Assembly: GCF_010686705.1 (NCBI RefSeq)
Contig: NZ_JAAGWY010000005.1
Span: forward strand, 124,001-188,000
Length of the DNA stretch: 64,000 nucleotides
Origin: Leifsonia tongyongensis
GTDB taxonomy: Bacteria; Actinomycetota; Actinomycetes; Actinomycetales; Microbacteriaceae
Reading direction: 5' to 3'
The notes below the pieces were generated by a model. It did not search any database and was not told where the DNA came from. It was given only the letters and a program-made list of their open reading frames with translations. Below are positions 1-8,249 of the stretch, piece by piece. The translations under genes and the position numbers were made by a program. How positions within the stretch are numbered: the stretch's first letter is position 1; each line of letters starts with the position of its first letter.

Positions 1-66
1 GCGCAGGACGCGCTCGCGCGTCAGCGGAGTGCGTCGCCCTGAGCTTCGTTCGGCTGTGGAAGTCAT
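1..66 (-). CDS. TetR/AcrR-type regulator, N-terminal fragment cut by window edge
   Basis: The minus strand shows a GAAGGAGG ribosome-binding site a few bases before an ATG at 66. It opens 22 codons reading MTSTAERSSGRRTPLTRERV and so on, running off the window. A Pro-Leu-Thr-Arg-Glu-Arg-Val-Leu stretch is typical of the first residues of TetR/AcrR regulators, just before helix 1 of the HTH. The gene is divergent from the oxidoreductase at 209 with a palindromic operator between them, the usual arrangement for a local repressor. The family assignment rests on a short stretch plus context, so it is moderate. Confidence 0.55.
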   Translation of the reverse strand, partial: MTSTAERSSGRRTPLTRERVLR

Positions 67-154
67 CCGTCGCCTCCTTCACGTCAACCGTACAACGTCA
101 GGTTCACCGGTTGACTCTTTACACACGGGCCTTTACACACGGGCGGAACAGCGC

Positions 155-187
155 TACCTTACAGTGTAAGGCGTACAGCGTAAGGTA
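155..187. promoter_or_regulatory. Palindromic operator between divergent TetR and oxidoreductase genes
   Basis: TACCTTAC at 155-162 is repeated in inverted form as GTAAGGTA at 180-187. Inside it CTTAC-AGT-GTAAG (158-170) forms a second, smaller palindrome, so two overlapping half-site pairs are visible. Just upstream (117-144) a 13-base unit CTTTACACACGGG occurs twice in tandem. The position between the divergent starts fits binding by the TetR protein encoded at the left edge (inference). Confidence 0.6.
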
Positions 188-208
188 CGGAGAGATCCCG
201 GAGGAATC

Positions 209-1186
209 ATGAGAGCAGCGGTCTATCGCCGGTTCGGCGGTCCCGAAGTCGTGCACGTCGAAGAGGTAGCGAAGCCTTCGCCCGGTCCGGACGACGTCCT
301 CATCCGGGTCTACGCGAGCACAGTGAGCATCGCCGACTACCGGTCGCGCAGTCGCGACCTTCCGAAGGGACTCTGGTTCTACGGGCCGCTTGTGCTCGGC
401 GTCTTCCGGCCGCGCATCCGGATACTCGGAATGGACGCTGCCGGCGTGGTGGAGGCCGTGGGCGCGAACGTCACCCGCTACGCACCGGGAGACGAGGTGA
501 TCGCGATGACCGGCTCGAAATTCGGTGGTCACGCAGAGTCCGTCCGCGTTCCGGAAAGCGGTGTGATCGCAGCAAAACCGGCGAACTTGAGCTTCGCTGA
601 CGCCGCCTCCGTCGTGTTCGGCGGGTACACGGCCCTCGCATTCCTGGACCGTGCCAACGTGGGACCGGGAACGGAGGTTCTCGTGAACGGCGCGTCGGGT
701 GCCGTCGGTTCGGCCGCCGTCCAGCTGGCCCGGCATCGGGGCGCCACCGTGACCGCCGTCTGCAGTGGCGCCAATGCGGAACTGGTCAGATCGCTCGGCG
801 CAGATCAGGTCATCGACTACACGAAGGACGACTTCACTCGCAGCGGACTGACGTACGACGTGATCGTCGAATGCGTCGGCAATGCGCCTTTCGAGCGGGT
901 GGAACGGTCGATCAGGCCGGGCGGGGCCTACCTTCCGGTGATCAGCGATCTTCGGGGGATGCTTCGGGCGCGCGGGAATGCCCGCCGCAGTGGCAAGACC
1001 GTGGTCTCGAGCAGCGTGCCCGCCTCGGCGGAAACACTTGCACGCGTCGCCGAGCTCGCGGGTGCCGGCGCACTGAAGCCGGTGATCGACAGTACCTACG
1101 ACCTCGACGACATCGCCGACGCTCATCGGCGTGTCGCGACCGGCCACAAACGGGGAAGTGTCGTCCTCCGGATCCGGCCGGAATGA
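209..1186 (+). CDS. Zinc-independent MDR family oxidoreductase (quinone reductase-like)
   Basis: A 325-residue medium-chain dehydrogenase/reductase that probably reduces quinones or enones with NADPH. The N-terminal GroES-like part reads MRAAVYRRFGGPEVVHVEEV, typical of this family. The nucleotide-binding region has VNGASGAVGSAAVQLA near residues 158-173, a Rossmann glycine motif of the AxGxxG/GxxGxxA kind. The cysteine cluster that binds structural zinc in alcohol dehydrogenases is absent. The ATG at 209 follows GGAGGAATC. The gene is divergent from a TetR gene, with an operator between them, so induction by a substrate-like ligand is likely. The exact substrate is unknown. Confidence 0.85.
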   Translation: MRAAVYRRFGGPEVVHVEEVAKPSPGPDDVLIRVYASTVSIADYRSRSRDLPKGLWFYGPLVLGVFRPRIRILGMDAAGVVEAVGANVTRYAPGDEVIAMTGSKFGGHAESVRVPESGVIAAKPANLSFADAASVVFGGYTALAFLDRANVGPGTEVLVNGASGAVGSAAVQLARHRGATVTAVCSGANAELVRSLGADQVIDYTKDDFTRSGLTYDVIVECVGNAPFERVERSIRPGGAYLPVISDLRGMLRARGNARRSGKTVVSSSVPASAETLARVAELAGAGALKPVIDSTYDLDDIADAHRRVATGHKRGSVVLRIRPE

Positions 1187-1798
1187 CCCCGGATCCCCGT
1201 GCCTTTCCAGGCCGAAATGTCTGACGGCTCTCTCGCCGCCTGACATCAATCACGCATTTGGCACCACGAAAGCACTGGGTTGTCCAGAGCAGTGCGGCCC
1301 TGACGCCCTCAGAAAAGATGACACCAGTCTGTCCTCGTCGTCGGCGGTCGCCCTCTCGCTGACCGGTCGAATGCTCTCGCAGCGATCACCCCACAATTTG
1401 CGGTCAGCCGTGCGCTTGAGACGCTGCATGGCGGCACTCATTAATCTAGCTACCATCTTATTTACCCCTCCCACGAGACGGGGAACAGATCCTGAGTCCA
1501 GAGTCGAGCCGAAGGTCGGGACGGTGGGCTGCGGGCGTGCGGCAGCATCCTCTTACGCTGGAGATACGCCCGCGACGGACTGTCTTTCGAGCGGGACTAG
1601 TCGAGGCTGTCCCGAACGCCATCAGGCGCTATTCGGGCGGTTAAGGTGAGCGTTCAACGCCCGTCCAGACCTCGCCGGCGAGCGGACATTGCAGATGAAG
1701 GCGGTAGCGGTCTCCGGGGACAGTAGTGGCCGTCGGCGGTCCTCCGTAAGCTGGCGACGCAGCCTCACGCGCGGGTGGGGCCGAGGGAAGGGACCCGA
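1187..1798. other. Gene-free stretch
   Basis: About 610 bases without a convincing gene on either strand; open frames here lack ribosome-binding sites and family features. A minor inverted repeat lies around 1482-1493 (CGAGACGGGG context). It marks the junction between the oxidoreductase locus and the accessory genes that follow. I searched it by eye for a transposon left end matching the 22-bp repeats at 14312 and found none. Confidence 0.4.
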
Positions 1799-2317
1799 AT
1801 GAGCTCCATTGACTGGGATGAGACCGTGCGGCGAGTGAACAACGTCTTGCGTCGGGACTCGGCGAGCGGTTGGCCAGTTGTACAGAATGAGGAGGTCGCC
1901 TGGTACGGACCCTTCGTCTCATCCCTGGCGCTGGCGGTCGGGGGCTCGGAGATCGTCTATGGCGACGGTCAACTTATCGCGAACGAGGACGGATCGTTTA
2001 TCGCTGACGCAGTCTTCTTCACCGCGAAGGCCGTAGTGGTCGCGCGAGTGACCGGCGAACGGATTAGCGCTCGAGAGGTTGCCCGGGAAGTGCGCCTGTA
2101 CAGTCGACGCGAGCTTCAGTTTGTGGGGGTTAACGCGGCTGGCGACGCCTTCAGTCAGGACATGTTCCGCAACTGGCCCGGTCGAGTCGAACTCGAGGTG
2201 AGATACGCACCGGATGTCGTAATTGAGCTTCCGTTGCGTCCGAGACTATCCACGCCCGAGCAGCGTCAGGAGTTACTGGTGTTGTTAGACGCGCTTCGTG
2301 GCGAAATCGGTGACTAA
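1799..2317 (+). CDS. Hypothetical soluble protein, 172 aa
   Basis: I do not recognise the family. The protein is soluble, with no signal peptide or membrane segment, and contains alternating hydrophobic strands (for example AKAVVVARVTG and VELEVRYAPDVVIELPL), suggesting a beta-rich fold with a C-terminal helix. A GTG at 1775 would extend it by eight residues, but the ATG at 1799 is preceded by GGGAAGGGACCC, a good ribosome-binding site, and is preferred. It stands about 100 bases ahead of the abortive-infection-type gene at 2422 on the same strand, so the two may act together or belong to the same cargo. Confidence 0.6.
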   Translation: MSSIDWDETVRRVNNVLRRDSASGWPVVQNEEVAWYGPFVSSLALAVGGSEIVYGDGQLIANEDGSFIADAVFFTAKAVVVARVTGERISAREVAREVRLYSRRELQFVGVNAAGDAFSQDMFRNWPGRVELEVRYAPDVVIELPLRPRLSTPEQRQELLVLLDALRGEIGD

Positions 2318-2421
2318 TTGCACGCTCCGCTTCGTGGGGTTGTCAGAAGCCCGCCACCTGATTCACGCAATCAGGACAGCGGAAGAAGAATCTCCGGTCA
2401 CGTCGCCACTATGTTGAGACC

Positions 2422-3282
2422 GTGAGTGTGTGGCGACCGTGGGACGCGGATGACGACGAGCACGCGGAACGGCTTGTAATACGTGACTTGATTCCCGATT
2501 CGATGCGCGCAGCTGTCCGTGCCTGGCTTCGAAATGAGCTCGACTCTGGATACAACACCGACGAGCGGCTAGTCACGATGATTCAATCCGCACTGCGTGT
2601 GAATTTCGGCTTCCCGCCCGGTCGCGTAGAAACCGGAGCGCTCGTTGGTCGCATTGAAGAGTCGGGCGACAAATTCGTGGTCCGCGTCCTCGACCTGTTT
2701 CTGAGCGAGTATTCACCGGTTCCGTGGGACGGGTCGACGCCTGAGCCAGTTGCAGACATCGAGTGGCACTTCGATCAGAACATGTCGGCAGCATGTGTTC
2801 GGCTGGAATCGGGCGTGTATCGGATCGCCCGTCGCCTGCCGCAAGGCGTCGAAGAGGCGGCTCACGAAGCAGTGGCAACGGCGAACGAAATCGCTGGTCG
2901 GCACCTATTGAAAGCGTGGACCGAAGCGCGGTCGCTCACGCCGGACACCAGTGCGGTTATGACCGAAGGAATTAGGGCGGTTGAAGCTGCAGCTGGCTCG
3001 GTGCTTACTCCTAAAGACAGGAAGCCAAGCCTAGGGAAGATCGTGGGCGCTTTGCGCGATCAGCCTGAGTGGACGCTCGTGCTCGCGACGCGCGATGATG
3101 GCCATCCGGATCACCGCCTAATCCTCATCGGGATGTTGGAAACGCTGGCTTTCGCGGAACAACATCGCCATTCTGGCAAGGACCCGAGTGAGACAGAATG
3201 TCTGACCCACGTCCAATTGGCCTCAACTCTTGTTGCGTGGTTTTCGGCCGGCTCAGTGGTGCAGAAGCCAATGTCCGTTTAG
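2422..3282 (+). CDS. Abortive-infection-type protein with HEPN-like C-terminal domain
   Basis: 286 residues starting at a GTG. The C-terminal third (about residues 160-286) matches the pattern of an actinobacterial AbiJ-like family as I know it: a helix with LLKAWTEA, then MTEGIRAVEAAAGSVLTPK, a PSLGKIVGAL segment, a Trp-containing linker, and EQHRHSGK followed by LASTLVAWF. RHS stands where related proteins carry RHG, part of the HEPN R-x-H ribonuclease signature. The N-terminal half is unassigned. HEPN proteins of this type are usually linked to phage defence or RNA cleavage. Assignment is by pattern only. Alternatively it could be a non-catalytic HEPN fold. Confidence 0.5.
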   Translation: MSVWRPWDADDDEHAERLVIRDLIPDSMRAAVRAWLRNELDSGYNTDERLVTMIQSALRVNFGFPPGRVETGALVGRIEESGDKFVVRVLDLFLSEYSPVPWDGSTPEPVADIEWHFDQNMSAACVRLESGVYRIARRLPQGVEEAAHEAVATANEIAGRHLLKAWTEARSLTPDTSAVMTEGIRAVEAAAGSVLTPKDRKPSLGKIVGALRDQPEWTLVLATRDDGHPDHRLILIGMLETLAFAEQHRHSGKDPSETECLTHVQLASTLVAWFSAGSVVQKPMSV

Positions 3283-3667
3283 TCGCTTCGGGCTAGGGCT
3301 TGGCTACTGACGTTTGACGAACCCATCCGGGCGAAGCCGCGCGCATAGTCGGTGCTGCTGGCATGTTTCATTGAATCCCCCTTTTCTGGAGTCAACTCGT
3401 GCTCAGGGGCCATTGACGCCACGCATCGCGGCGCCGGGCAACTAAAGCTATGCCAGGGCGCTCAGAGCCGGCGCAAAGCGTGTGCCGTCAGGAAGCTGTT
3501 CCGTTCGGACCTGTAGGTAGTCCCTGCGCATCGATCGGTTCAAGCGTCAACCTTCGGAATGGCGCGATCGGACCCGTCCCGTCTCCGAAGTTGGAACCGG
3601 CTAGTAATCCGCAACGGAAGCCGCGGAGTCGTCAAACCCTTCTAAGAAACCGTGGGCTTAGTGGTGG
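3283..3667. other. Gene-free stretch
   Basis: 385 bases between convergent genes. I see no coding frame with a ribosome-binding site, no clear terminator hairpin and no repeat shared with the rest of the window. The short frames on the plus strand are rich in Arg, Ser and Pro, as expected for non-coding GC-rich DNA. Confidence 0.4.
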
Positions 3668-4264
3668 TCACACATTGCGAGCTGAAGGGAGGTCCACGAA
3701 GTATTGGACACCGCTGGCATTCGCCTCGTTCGCTACCAGCGGCTGAGGCCAAGGACGCAGGAGCGCCCCACGGTTCGGCCGCATGTTCCGCTCGAAATCG
3801 GTGAACTCATCACGGCTAACCTTGTTGAAACGGAGCTGAAAGGCCGACAGCAGATTCTGTATCGCCTTTGCTTTTACCGCGTGCTTCTCGGGACTTCCTG
3901 CTACGAGGTCAAGGGCATTCTGCATAGCCACGATTCGCCCCGTCGCTTCGTAGGCGAACGCGTGGAGTCGCTCAATTTGCTTTGCTGTTGAACTTTGGCC
4001 GGCGGCCTCAAGCTGTCCCTGTTTGAGTTCCAAGAAATTGCTGTACTCGTAGCCCAATCGGCAGCATTCGGGGATGCCTTCCACGTAAACCGGAAGAAAG
4101 TCCCTTCCGAGCGTCAGCCGCGCAGATCGCACCTCGCGAACTGTGTCCACAAAGAACTTGTAACGCTCAAAGATGATCGTCGCGTAGAGGCTGATGACCG
4201 CACCGACAATGACGAAGACGATCGGTGACACTACCGCGGTCCACCAATCTTGCGAGCTGGTCAT
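3668..4264 (-). CDS. Hypothetical single-pass membrane protein
   Basis: 198 residues from the ATG at 4264 (MTSSQDWWTAVV...). An upstream in-frame ATG at 4327 is possible but adds a Pro/Cys-rich stretch unlike a protein start. Residues about 9-28 form one hydrophobic segment (SPIVFVIVGAVISLYATII), followed by basic residues, so the C-terminal helical domain should be cytoplasmic. The remainder is rich in Glu, Gln, Leu and Ala and looks alpha-helical. No family is recognised. It faces the AbiJ-like gene and may be cargo of the neighbouring Tn7-like element; a role as a membrane effector is only a guess. Confidence 0.55.
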   Translation of the reverse strand: MTSSQDWWTAVVSPIVFVIVGAVISLYATIIFERYKFFVDTVREVRSARLTLGRDFLPVYVEGIPECCRLGYEYSNFLELKQGQLEAAGQSSTAKQIERLHAFAYEATGRIVAMQNALDLVAGSPEKHAVKAKAIQNLLSAFQLRFNKVSRDEFTDFERNMRPNRGALLRPWPQPLVANEANASGVQYFVDLPSARNV

Positions 4265-5028
4265 AGGGCACAAGCTAGCCGATAAGTTATCGCACCGATA
4301 GGGAATCGGGCCGGGTCTTGGGCACATTGAAGAACGCGGGCCGGCGTGTCATTGTCGGCCCCGCTCGCGCTGTCCACACAACTGGGCTCGCCGATGAGCG
4401 AAATGCTTCGGGCCGAGCAATTACGGTCGAGTCAAAGGGGGAATGTGCGCCGGAAACGTACGACGAAGAGCTCATTGGCGGCGGCGTCGCTGCTGTGGGA
4501 GACGGGCCAGCGCGTGGGCGACGAACGTCCGGCTGAGGAGAGTCGCGCAAACGCTAGCGGTCCCGGGATGATGGCGTTCGCGGTCCTCGTCGCAACGTCA
4601 ATGACCAGGCTGATTGTTGGGGCGAGCCAAGCGGCGGTTGGGACGAAAGGGTTCGAAACGCAGGTGTTGTTCGCCCTTGGGGGCGTCCAGCTGGCGGCAG
4701 CTAACCCTAAGCGACGCCACGCCACTGTTTCGCAAAGTCGTCGCATGTGGCTAGAGGAGAACGGTCAGTAGGAACACAATTCTGGTTTCGCCAGGGCCAG
4801 ACTTGCCCTCTCAACCAAACTCTGGGACCTCGTTGGTTGGAAGCGATAACCCGTGTCGGCGCGCAGCGCGAAGTGGTCGTCAAATACTGCATGGGGACGT
4901 CGCTGCTTCCACGTTTCTCGAGTCCAGGCGCGACGCAATCTGCGGATTGGTCCAGGTAGATCGAGCTGCACTCGAGGCGACCGGTTGAGACAACACACGT
5001 CCAGCAAGCTCGCATGAGATCATAAGCC
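4265..5028. other. Long gene-poor stretch
   Basis: About 760 bases. One plus-strand frame (4346-4771) reads AFAVLVATSMTRLIVGAS and ends in MWLEENGQ, which looks faintly protein-like, but the frame lacks a ribosome-binding site and a recognisable domain; it may be a decayed gene. No repeat, RNA gene or insertion sequence is evident. Confidence 0.35.
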
Positions 5029-5673
5029 ATGAAGTTCCTGGCGGATCATCGATGGGCGGGGATCAGTGGTATCACGGCCATCGTCGGAATCGCGGTGGTC
5101 ATAATCATCGCGATAGTTCAAGCCCCGCATGATGCGGGGCTAAGCGGGGCTTCACAAGTTAGCTCGCAGGCAATCACGCCCAGCGCTGGAGCGGAGAGTC
5201 CCACGCCCGACGCTCCGCCCTCGTTTCAGGCGTCCACCAGCCCGGCAATCTTCTACCTCAAGGACCTCACTGACGACATGGTCGTCCGGCGACCGCACTG
5301 GGTCTGGGACAACGAAGGTCTCGCGTCCATCGCCGGAACGCCGTATCCGAACAGCCTCAGCTACGAGTTTCAGAACTGCAGCGCCTGCGACGAATCACTC
5401 GAGTTCATCGTCCCGCCGGGCTACACGCGCTTGACCGGGACCTTCGGACTCAGTGACAAGTCCCGCCACGACAACCTGATCAACGGTGTGGTGTATTTCA
5501 CCGTTTACGATGCCGCAGGTAAACAACTGGTTCCGCCGACCCGGGTCGAATATCCGCACTCGGTGCCAGTCGACATTCCCCTCAACGGTCAACCTCGAAT
5601 CCGAATCGAGATGTCCGACGGCGACAACTACGAGGAGTTTGTCCTCGGTGATGCGGCACTTGCCCGGTCGTAG
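5029..5673 (+). CDS. Membrane-anchored NPCBM-like (carbohydrate-binding type) protein
   Basis: 214 residues. A short basic start is followed by a transmembrane or signal-anchor segment at about residues 13-31, then a Ser/Thr/Pro-rich linker (32-75). The rest (about 80-214) follows the NPCBM/NEW2 pattern: YLKDL, a small-domain NSLSYEFQNCSACDESLEFIVPPGYTRL region, GLSDKS, VVYFTVYDAAGKQL, then a VPVDIPLNGQPRIRIEM strand pair. That module is known from glycosidases and extracellular carbohydrate-binding proteins. Here it is linked only to an anchor, so it probably binds a sugar or envelope component outside the cell (inference). Two Cys in NCSACDE could form a disulfide. Confidence 0.6.
   Translation: MKFLADHRWAGISGITAIVGIAVVIIIAIVQAPHDAGLSGASQVSSQAITPSAGAESPTPDAPPSFQASTSPAIFYLKDLTDDMVVRRPHWVWDNEGLASIAGTPYPNSLSYEFQNCSACDESLEFIVPPGYTRLTGTFGLSDKSRHDNLINGVVYFTVYDAAGKQLVPPTRVEYPHSVPVDIPLNGQPRIRIEMSDGDNYEEFVLGDAALARS
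5121..5141. repeat. Perfect 10-bp-arm hairpin inside a coding region
   Basis: AGCCCCGCAT and its exact complement flank a single central G (5121-5141), and GCGGGGCT recurs right after. It falls in the codons just after the membrane anchor of the gene at 5029. Such a stem with no loop is unusual in coding DNA and could act as an attenuator, or as a remnant of a small palindromic repeat. Confidence 0.6.
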
Positions 5674-5892
5674 CAGTCCGTTTGACTGGCGCGCGGGTGG
5701 CGGCGACCGTTCGAGTTGACAGAGCTCGTCCTTATGTTGAACTGAACGGTGGGCAGAACTTCGGCGCAGGAGGCACCTCGTTTTCGTCCCTGGCGTGAGA
5801 ACAGTTTGACAACACTCGGGCAAAAACCAGAGAGCATCGAGAAGTGCCTGGTTAGGTTAATGATCGCCGAATGTCGCAGGTTCTGATTGGCT

Positions 5893-6066
5893 CTAGCCAT
5901 GTTCGACGCGAAAAAATCCATCTGAAAAGTGACCAAGCGTGTGTCCACGTCGGGAGAAGAAATGGGTGCCGTGAACCCATCCAATCGTCTGTCCACGCAG
6001 ATCGAGCACGCGATCCGAAGCTATCCATCCGCAAACTCGTCCGCGACGATCGAACACTGGCGTCAT
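5893..6066 (-). CDS. Small 4-fold beta-flower-like protein
   Basis: 57 residues from the ATG at 6066, preceded by GAAAGGATTACG. The sequence MTPVFDRRGRVCGWIASDRV continues as four short turns of the kind (V)-x-D-x-x-G-x-x-(I/V)-G-W or -F (DLRGQTIGWV, SRRGHTLGHF), the internal repeat typical of 4-fold beta-flower domains. Full family members often carry a longer C-terminal extension, so this may be a minimal or truncated version. It sits 3' of the TniQ gene on the same strand and is likely transposon cargo. Function is unknown for the family as far as I can say. Confidence 0.55.
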   Translation of the reverse strand: MTPVFDRRGRVCGWIASDRVLDLRGQTIGWVHGTHFFSRRGHTLGHFSDGFFRVEHG

Positions 6067-6263
6067 CGTAATCCTTTCCTCAGCGAGGGCTTCCACGGCG
6101 TATCGTCATGCTCGGGTTGGATAGGCCGAAATCCTTCGAAGGTCTCACCAGATACGCGCGAGTTAGGAGTTGATAGTTCCGCCGCATGCAAGCGGCTCCA
6201 GGTGAAATGGTCGAATAGCTGCCGCCGATCTGGGGCCCAATCGACCTAAGAGGGAAACAACCT

Positions 6264-8249
6264 TCAAAAAGTGCCCTTCTCCAGCCCGTAGGCGATCCGA
6301 TCTTCCTTCGGACATTCGGGGCATCCCCGGGTCACTCGTCGCGTCCAGATGGTTGCGAAGCGAATGTGGCTTGCCTTCTTACATCGCCACCAATGCTTTT
6401 CCTTAAGATCGATATGGTCCGATGGCGTCTGCGGGTTGCGAGTTTCGTCCCACTCGCTGACGATGAGCGGATAGTTGTCAGCGACTGATTTACCTGACCG
6501 AAGCCGACCCCTGCAGCGCTTGCAGCCTTTGAAAACTCGCTTATGGGGAGTCTTCTCCGAGATGTGACCGTTGCGGCACCGCCACTTGTAGACGACATTG
6601 ACGGTGCGGCGAACCTCTTCGAAGAGCAGGCCGTCATTGAGTTCCGGGTCCCATTCCGCTTTCAGGTCTGGTCGACTTTCGTATAGAAGCGGCTTTCGAG
6701 ACTCGGCCCGTCCCTTTTTTGGGCATTGTGTGCACCCCAATCCCCCTAGACGTCGATACGCAGTCGATTCGTAGTCATGACCGTTCTCACATTGGAACCA
6801 AAACAGTTCCTTTGTGTTCTTTGCGTAGACCTGGTTGGGCTTGCATCGATTCTTTGTCGGATGCCATTCGCTGGCTGCGGCTGGGGCGCCAGCAGCCAGC
6901 GAGGACTCCTCGGCTTCGAACCGCAACTCTTCGCATTTCGGGCAAGCGACCTCGACTCTCATTTGAGCAGAGACTTGACGAGGGAAAGGATGACCGCTAG
7001 GGCAGCGCCAGTTAATGCGTCGCCCGCTGCCTGCGACGAGGTCGGTGGCTTTGACCCCGGGGTTCGCGGTTTCGTCGAAATAAGTCGCCCTGTACGGGTG
7101 TGTTGAGGTGATGTCGTTGTCGCCGGCGACAGCCACCCGACCGATGCAACAGTTGCAAACGAAGTTGGAACGCTCGCCTACCTTCACGTAGGCGTAGAGA
7201 TGGATGCGGTGACCGTTCATACAAATGCCGGAGAGCTTTCCGTTCGGGCGTTGTCGGACGAACTTAGTCGAGTGCCCAGCTGATCGATGAGTGACGACTT
7301 CCCTCCAGTTCAGTGGGGTGATCTCTGATACGCCACTCGCTGCGAGGTACCGGTTGAAAGGTTCGAGCGGTCTCATCGGCCTAGTCCAGGCGGCGGTAAT
7401 GCTCGGACTGATGTAGAAGTCGTGTTCCCAGTGGATTGCGAACTCTCCGCCCGACAATAGCCACTCGCGAACGGCCAGCGCGGTTGGCCGAAGGTAATGC
7501 CAGACGCGCTTGCACATTTCGTCGTCAACCCAAGGGAGAACTGCGAGGGCCGAGCGTAGAAAACCGAGCGCTTCCGCGTATGTTGAGTTCGGGTCGAAGA
7601 ACTTCCGTTGGAAGGCATCGTCAGCGAGATGGGACCAGAGGGCCATGGCTTTCGGAAATGGTCTCGACGGCATCAGATGATGCTCGGCTTCGTCGACGAG
7701 GCTCGGATCGACGATGTGGATGATTTCCCAAAGGGTCGCGGCGTCGGCCCGTCCAAGCCGGCGAAGTTTCTGGAATGCCTGCTCAGCGTCGATGAATTCG
7801 TTCTCGACGACGAACTGATTTTCGAGCTGTGTACCTGAACCAATCCAGATTCGGTGTTCTAAACAAACAAGTCGCTCAAGGTGAGGTTGCAATTCGATCG
7901 CCTCTCCATGCGAACATTCGCGACACATCCATTGGTCGCCGGTTCCGGTCCTGCAGCCTTGGCACGTCGTGCCGTCGTGGTGGCGAAGCTCTGCTGGTGG
8001 CCCACCTTCGAAGCGTTCGCGGGCAACACCTGTCTTAGCCAGAAGCAGCTCTTTCCATTGCCTTGGTCGCCGCATGCCAGGAAAGAAGGGAGCGGCAGCG
8101 TTGGTGAGAACTGTCTTGTGACGTTCTTGTTCGAAGTTCTCGGCGAGCACCCGTCGGGAGAAGGACTCGAAAGTCTCGAGCTCGTAAGGAGCCACTGGGA
8201 AGGGATACGGACGGGTGATCTCCGCCCACGTCAACGGGTCAGGCTGCAT
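6264..8249 (-). CDS. tniQ: TniQ/TnsD-type targeting protein with four treble-clef zinc repeats
   Basis: 661 residues. The N-terminal part has TniQ features: a short ETFESFSRRVLAENF helix and a zinc site with CQGC, then WMCRECSHG, then CLEHRIWIG (about residues 94-137). The C-terminal half (about 425-655) holds four units, each with Trp/Phe-x-Cys, a Gly-His or Ser-His, and a distal C-x2-C (CPKC, CTQC, CKRC, CPEC). They are separated by SEWHPTKN, AEWDPELN and SEWDETRN linkers, the pattern of DUF4379 treble-clef domains. TniQ/TnsD proteins select the target site and recruit the AAA regulator; the zinc array probably reads DNA (inference). It overlaps the tniB stop by 11 bases, so it is the last gene of the operon. 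Confidence 0.8.
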   Translation of the reverse strand: MQPDPLTWAEITRPYPFPVAPYELETFESFSRRVLAENFEQERHKTVLTNAAAPFFPGMRRPRQWKELLLAKTGVARERFEGGPPAELRHHDGTTCQGCRTGTGDQWMCRECSHGEAIELQPHLERLVCLEHRIWIGSGTQLENQFVVENEFIDAEQAFQKLRRLGRADAATLWEIIHIVDPSLVDEAEHHLMPSRPFPKAMALWSHLADDAFQRKFFDPNSTYAEALGFLRSALAVLPWVDDEMCKRVWHYLRPTALAVREWLLSGGEFAIHWEHDFYISPSITAAWTRPMRPLEPFNRYLAASGVSEITPLNWREVVTHRSAGHSTKFVRQRPNGKLSGICMNGHRIHLYAYVKVGERSNFVCNCCIGRVAVAGDNDITSTHPYRATYFDETANPGVKATDLVAGSGRRINWRCPSGHPFPRQVSAQMRVEVACPKCEELRFEAEESSLAAGAPAAASEWHPTKNRCKPNQVYAKNTKELFWFQCENGHDYESTAYRRLGGLGCTQCPKKGRAESRKPLLYESRPDLKAEWDPELNDGLLFEEVRRTVNVVYKWRCRNGHISEKTPHKRVFKGCKRCRGRLRSGKSVADNYPLIVSEWDETRNPQTPSDHIDLKEKHWWRCKKASHIRFATIWTRRVTRGCPECPKEDRIAYGLEKGTF

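Noticed and set aside
119-1249. A 376-codon minus-strand frame opposite the first oxidoreductase
   Set aside because: Shadow of the plus-strand gene; Arg/His-rich composition and no family features.
4346-4771. Plus-strand frame of 141 codons
   Set aside because: No ribosome-binding site or domain; some protein-like stretches but not enough to call a gene.
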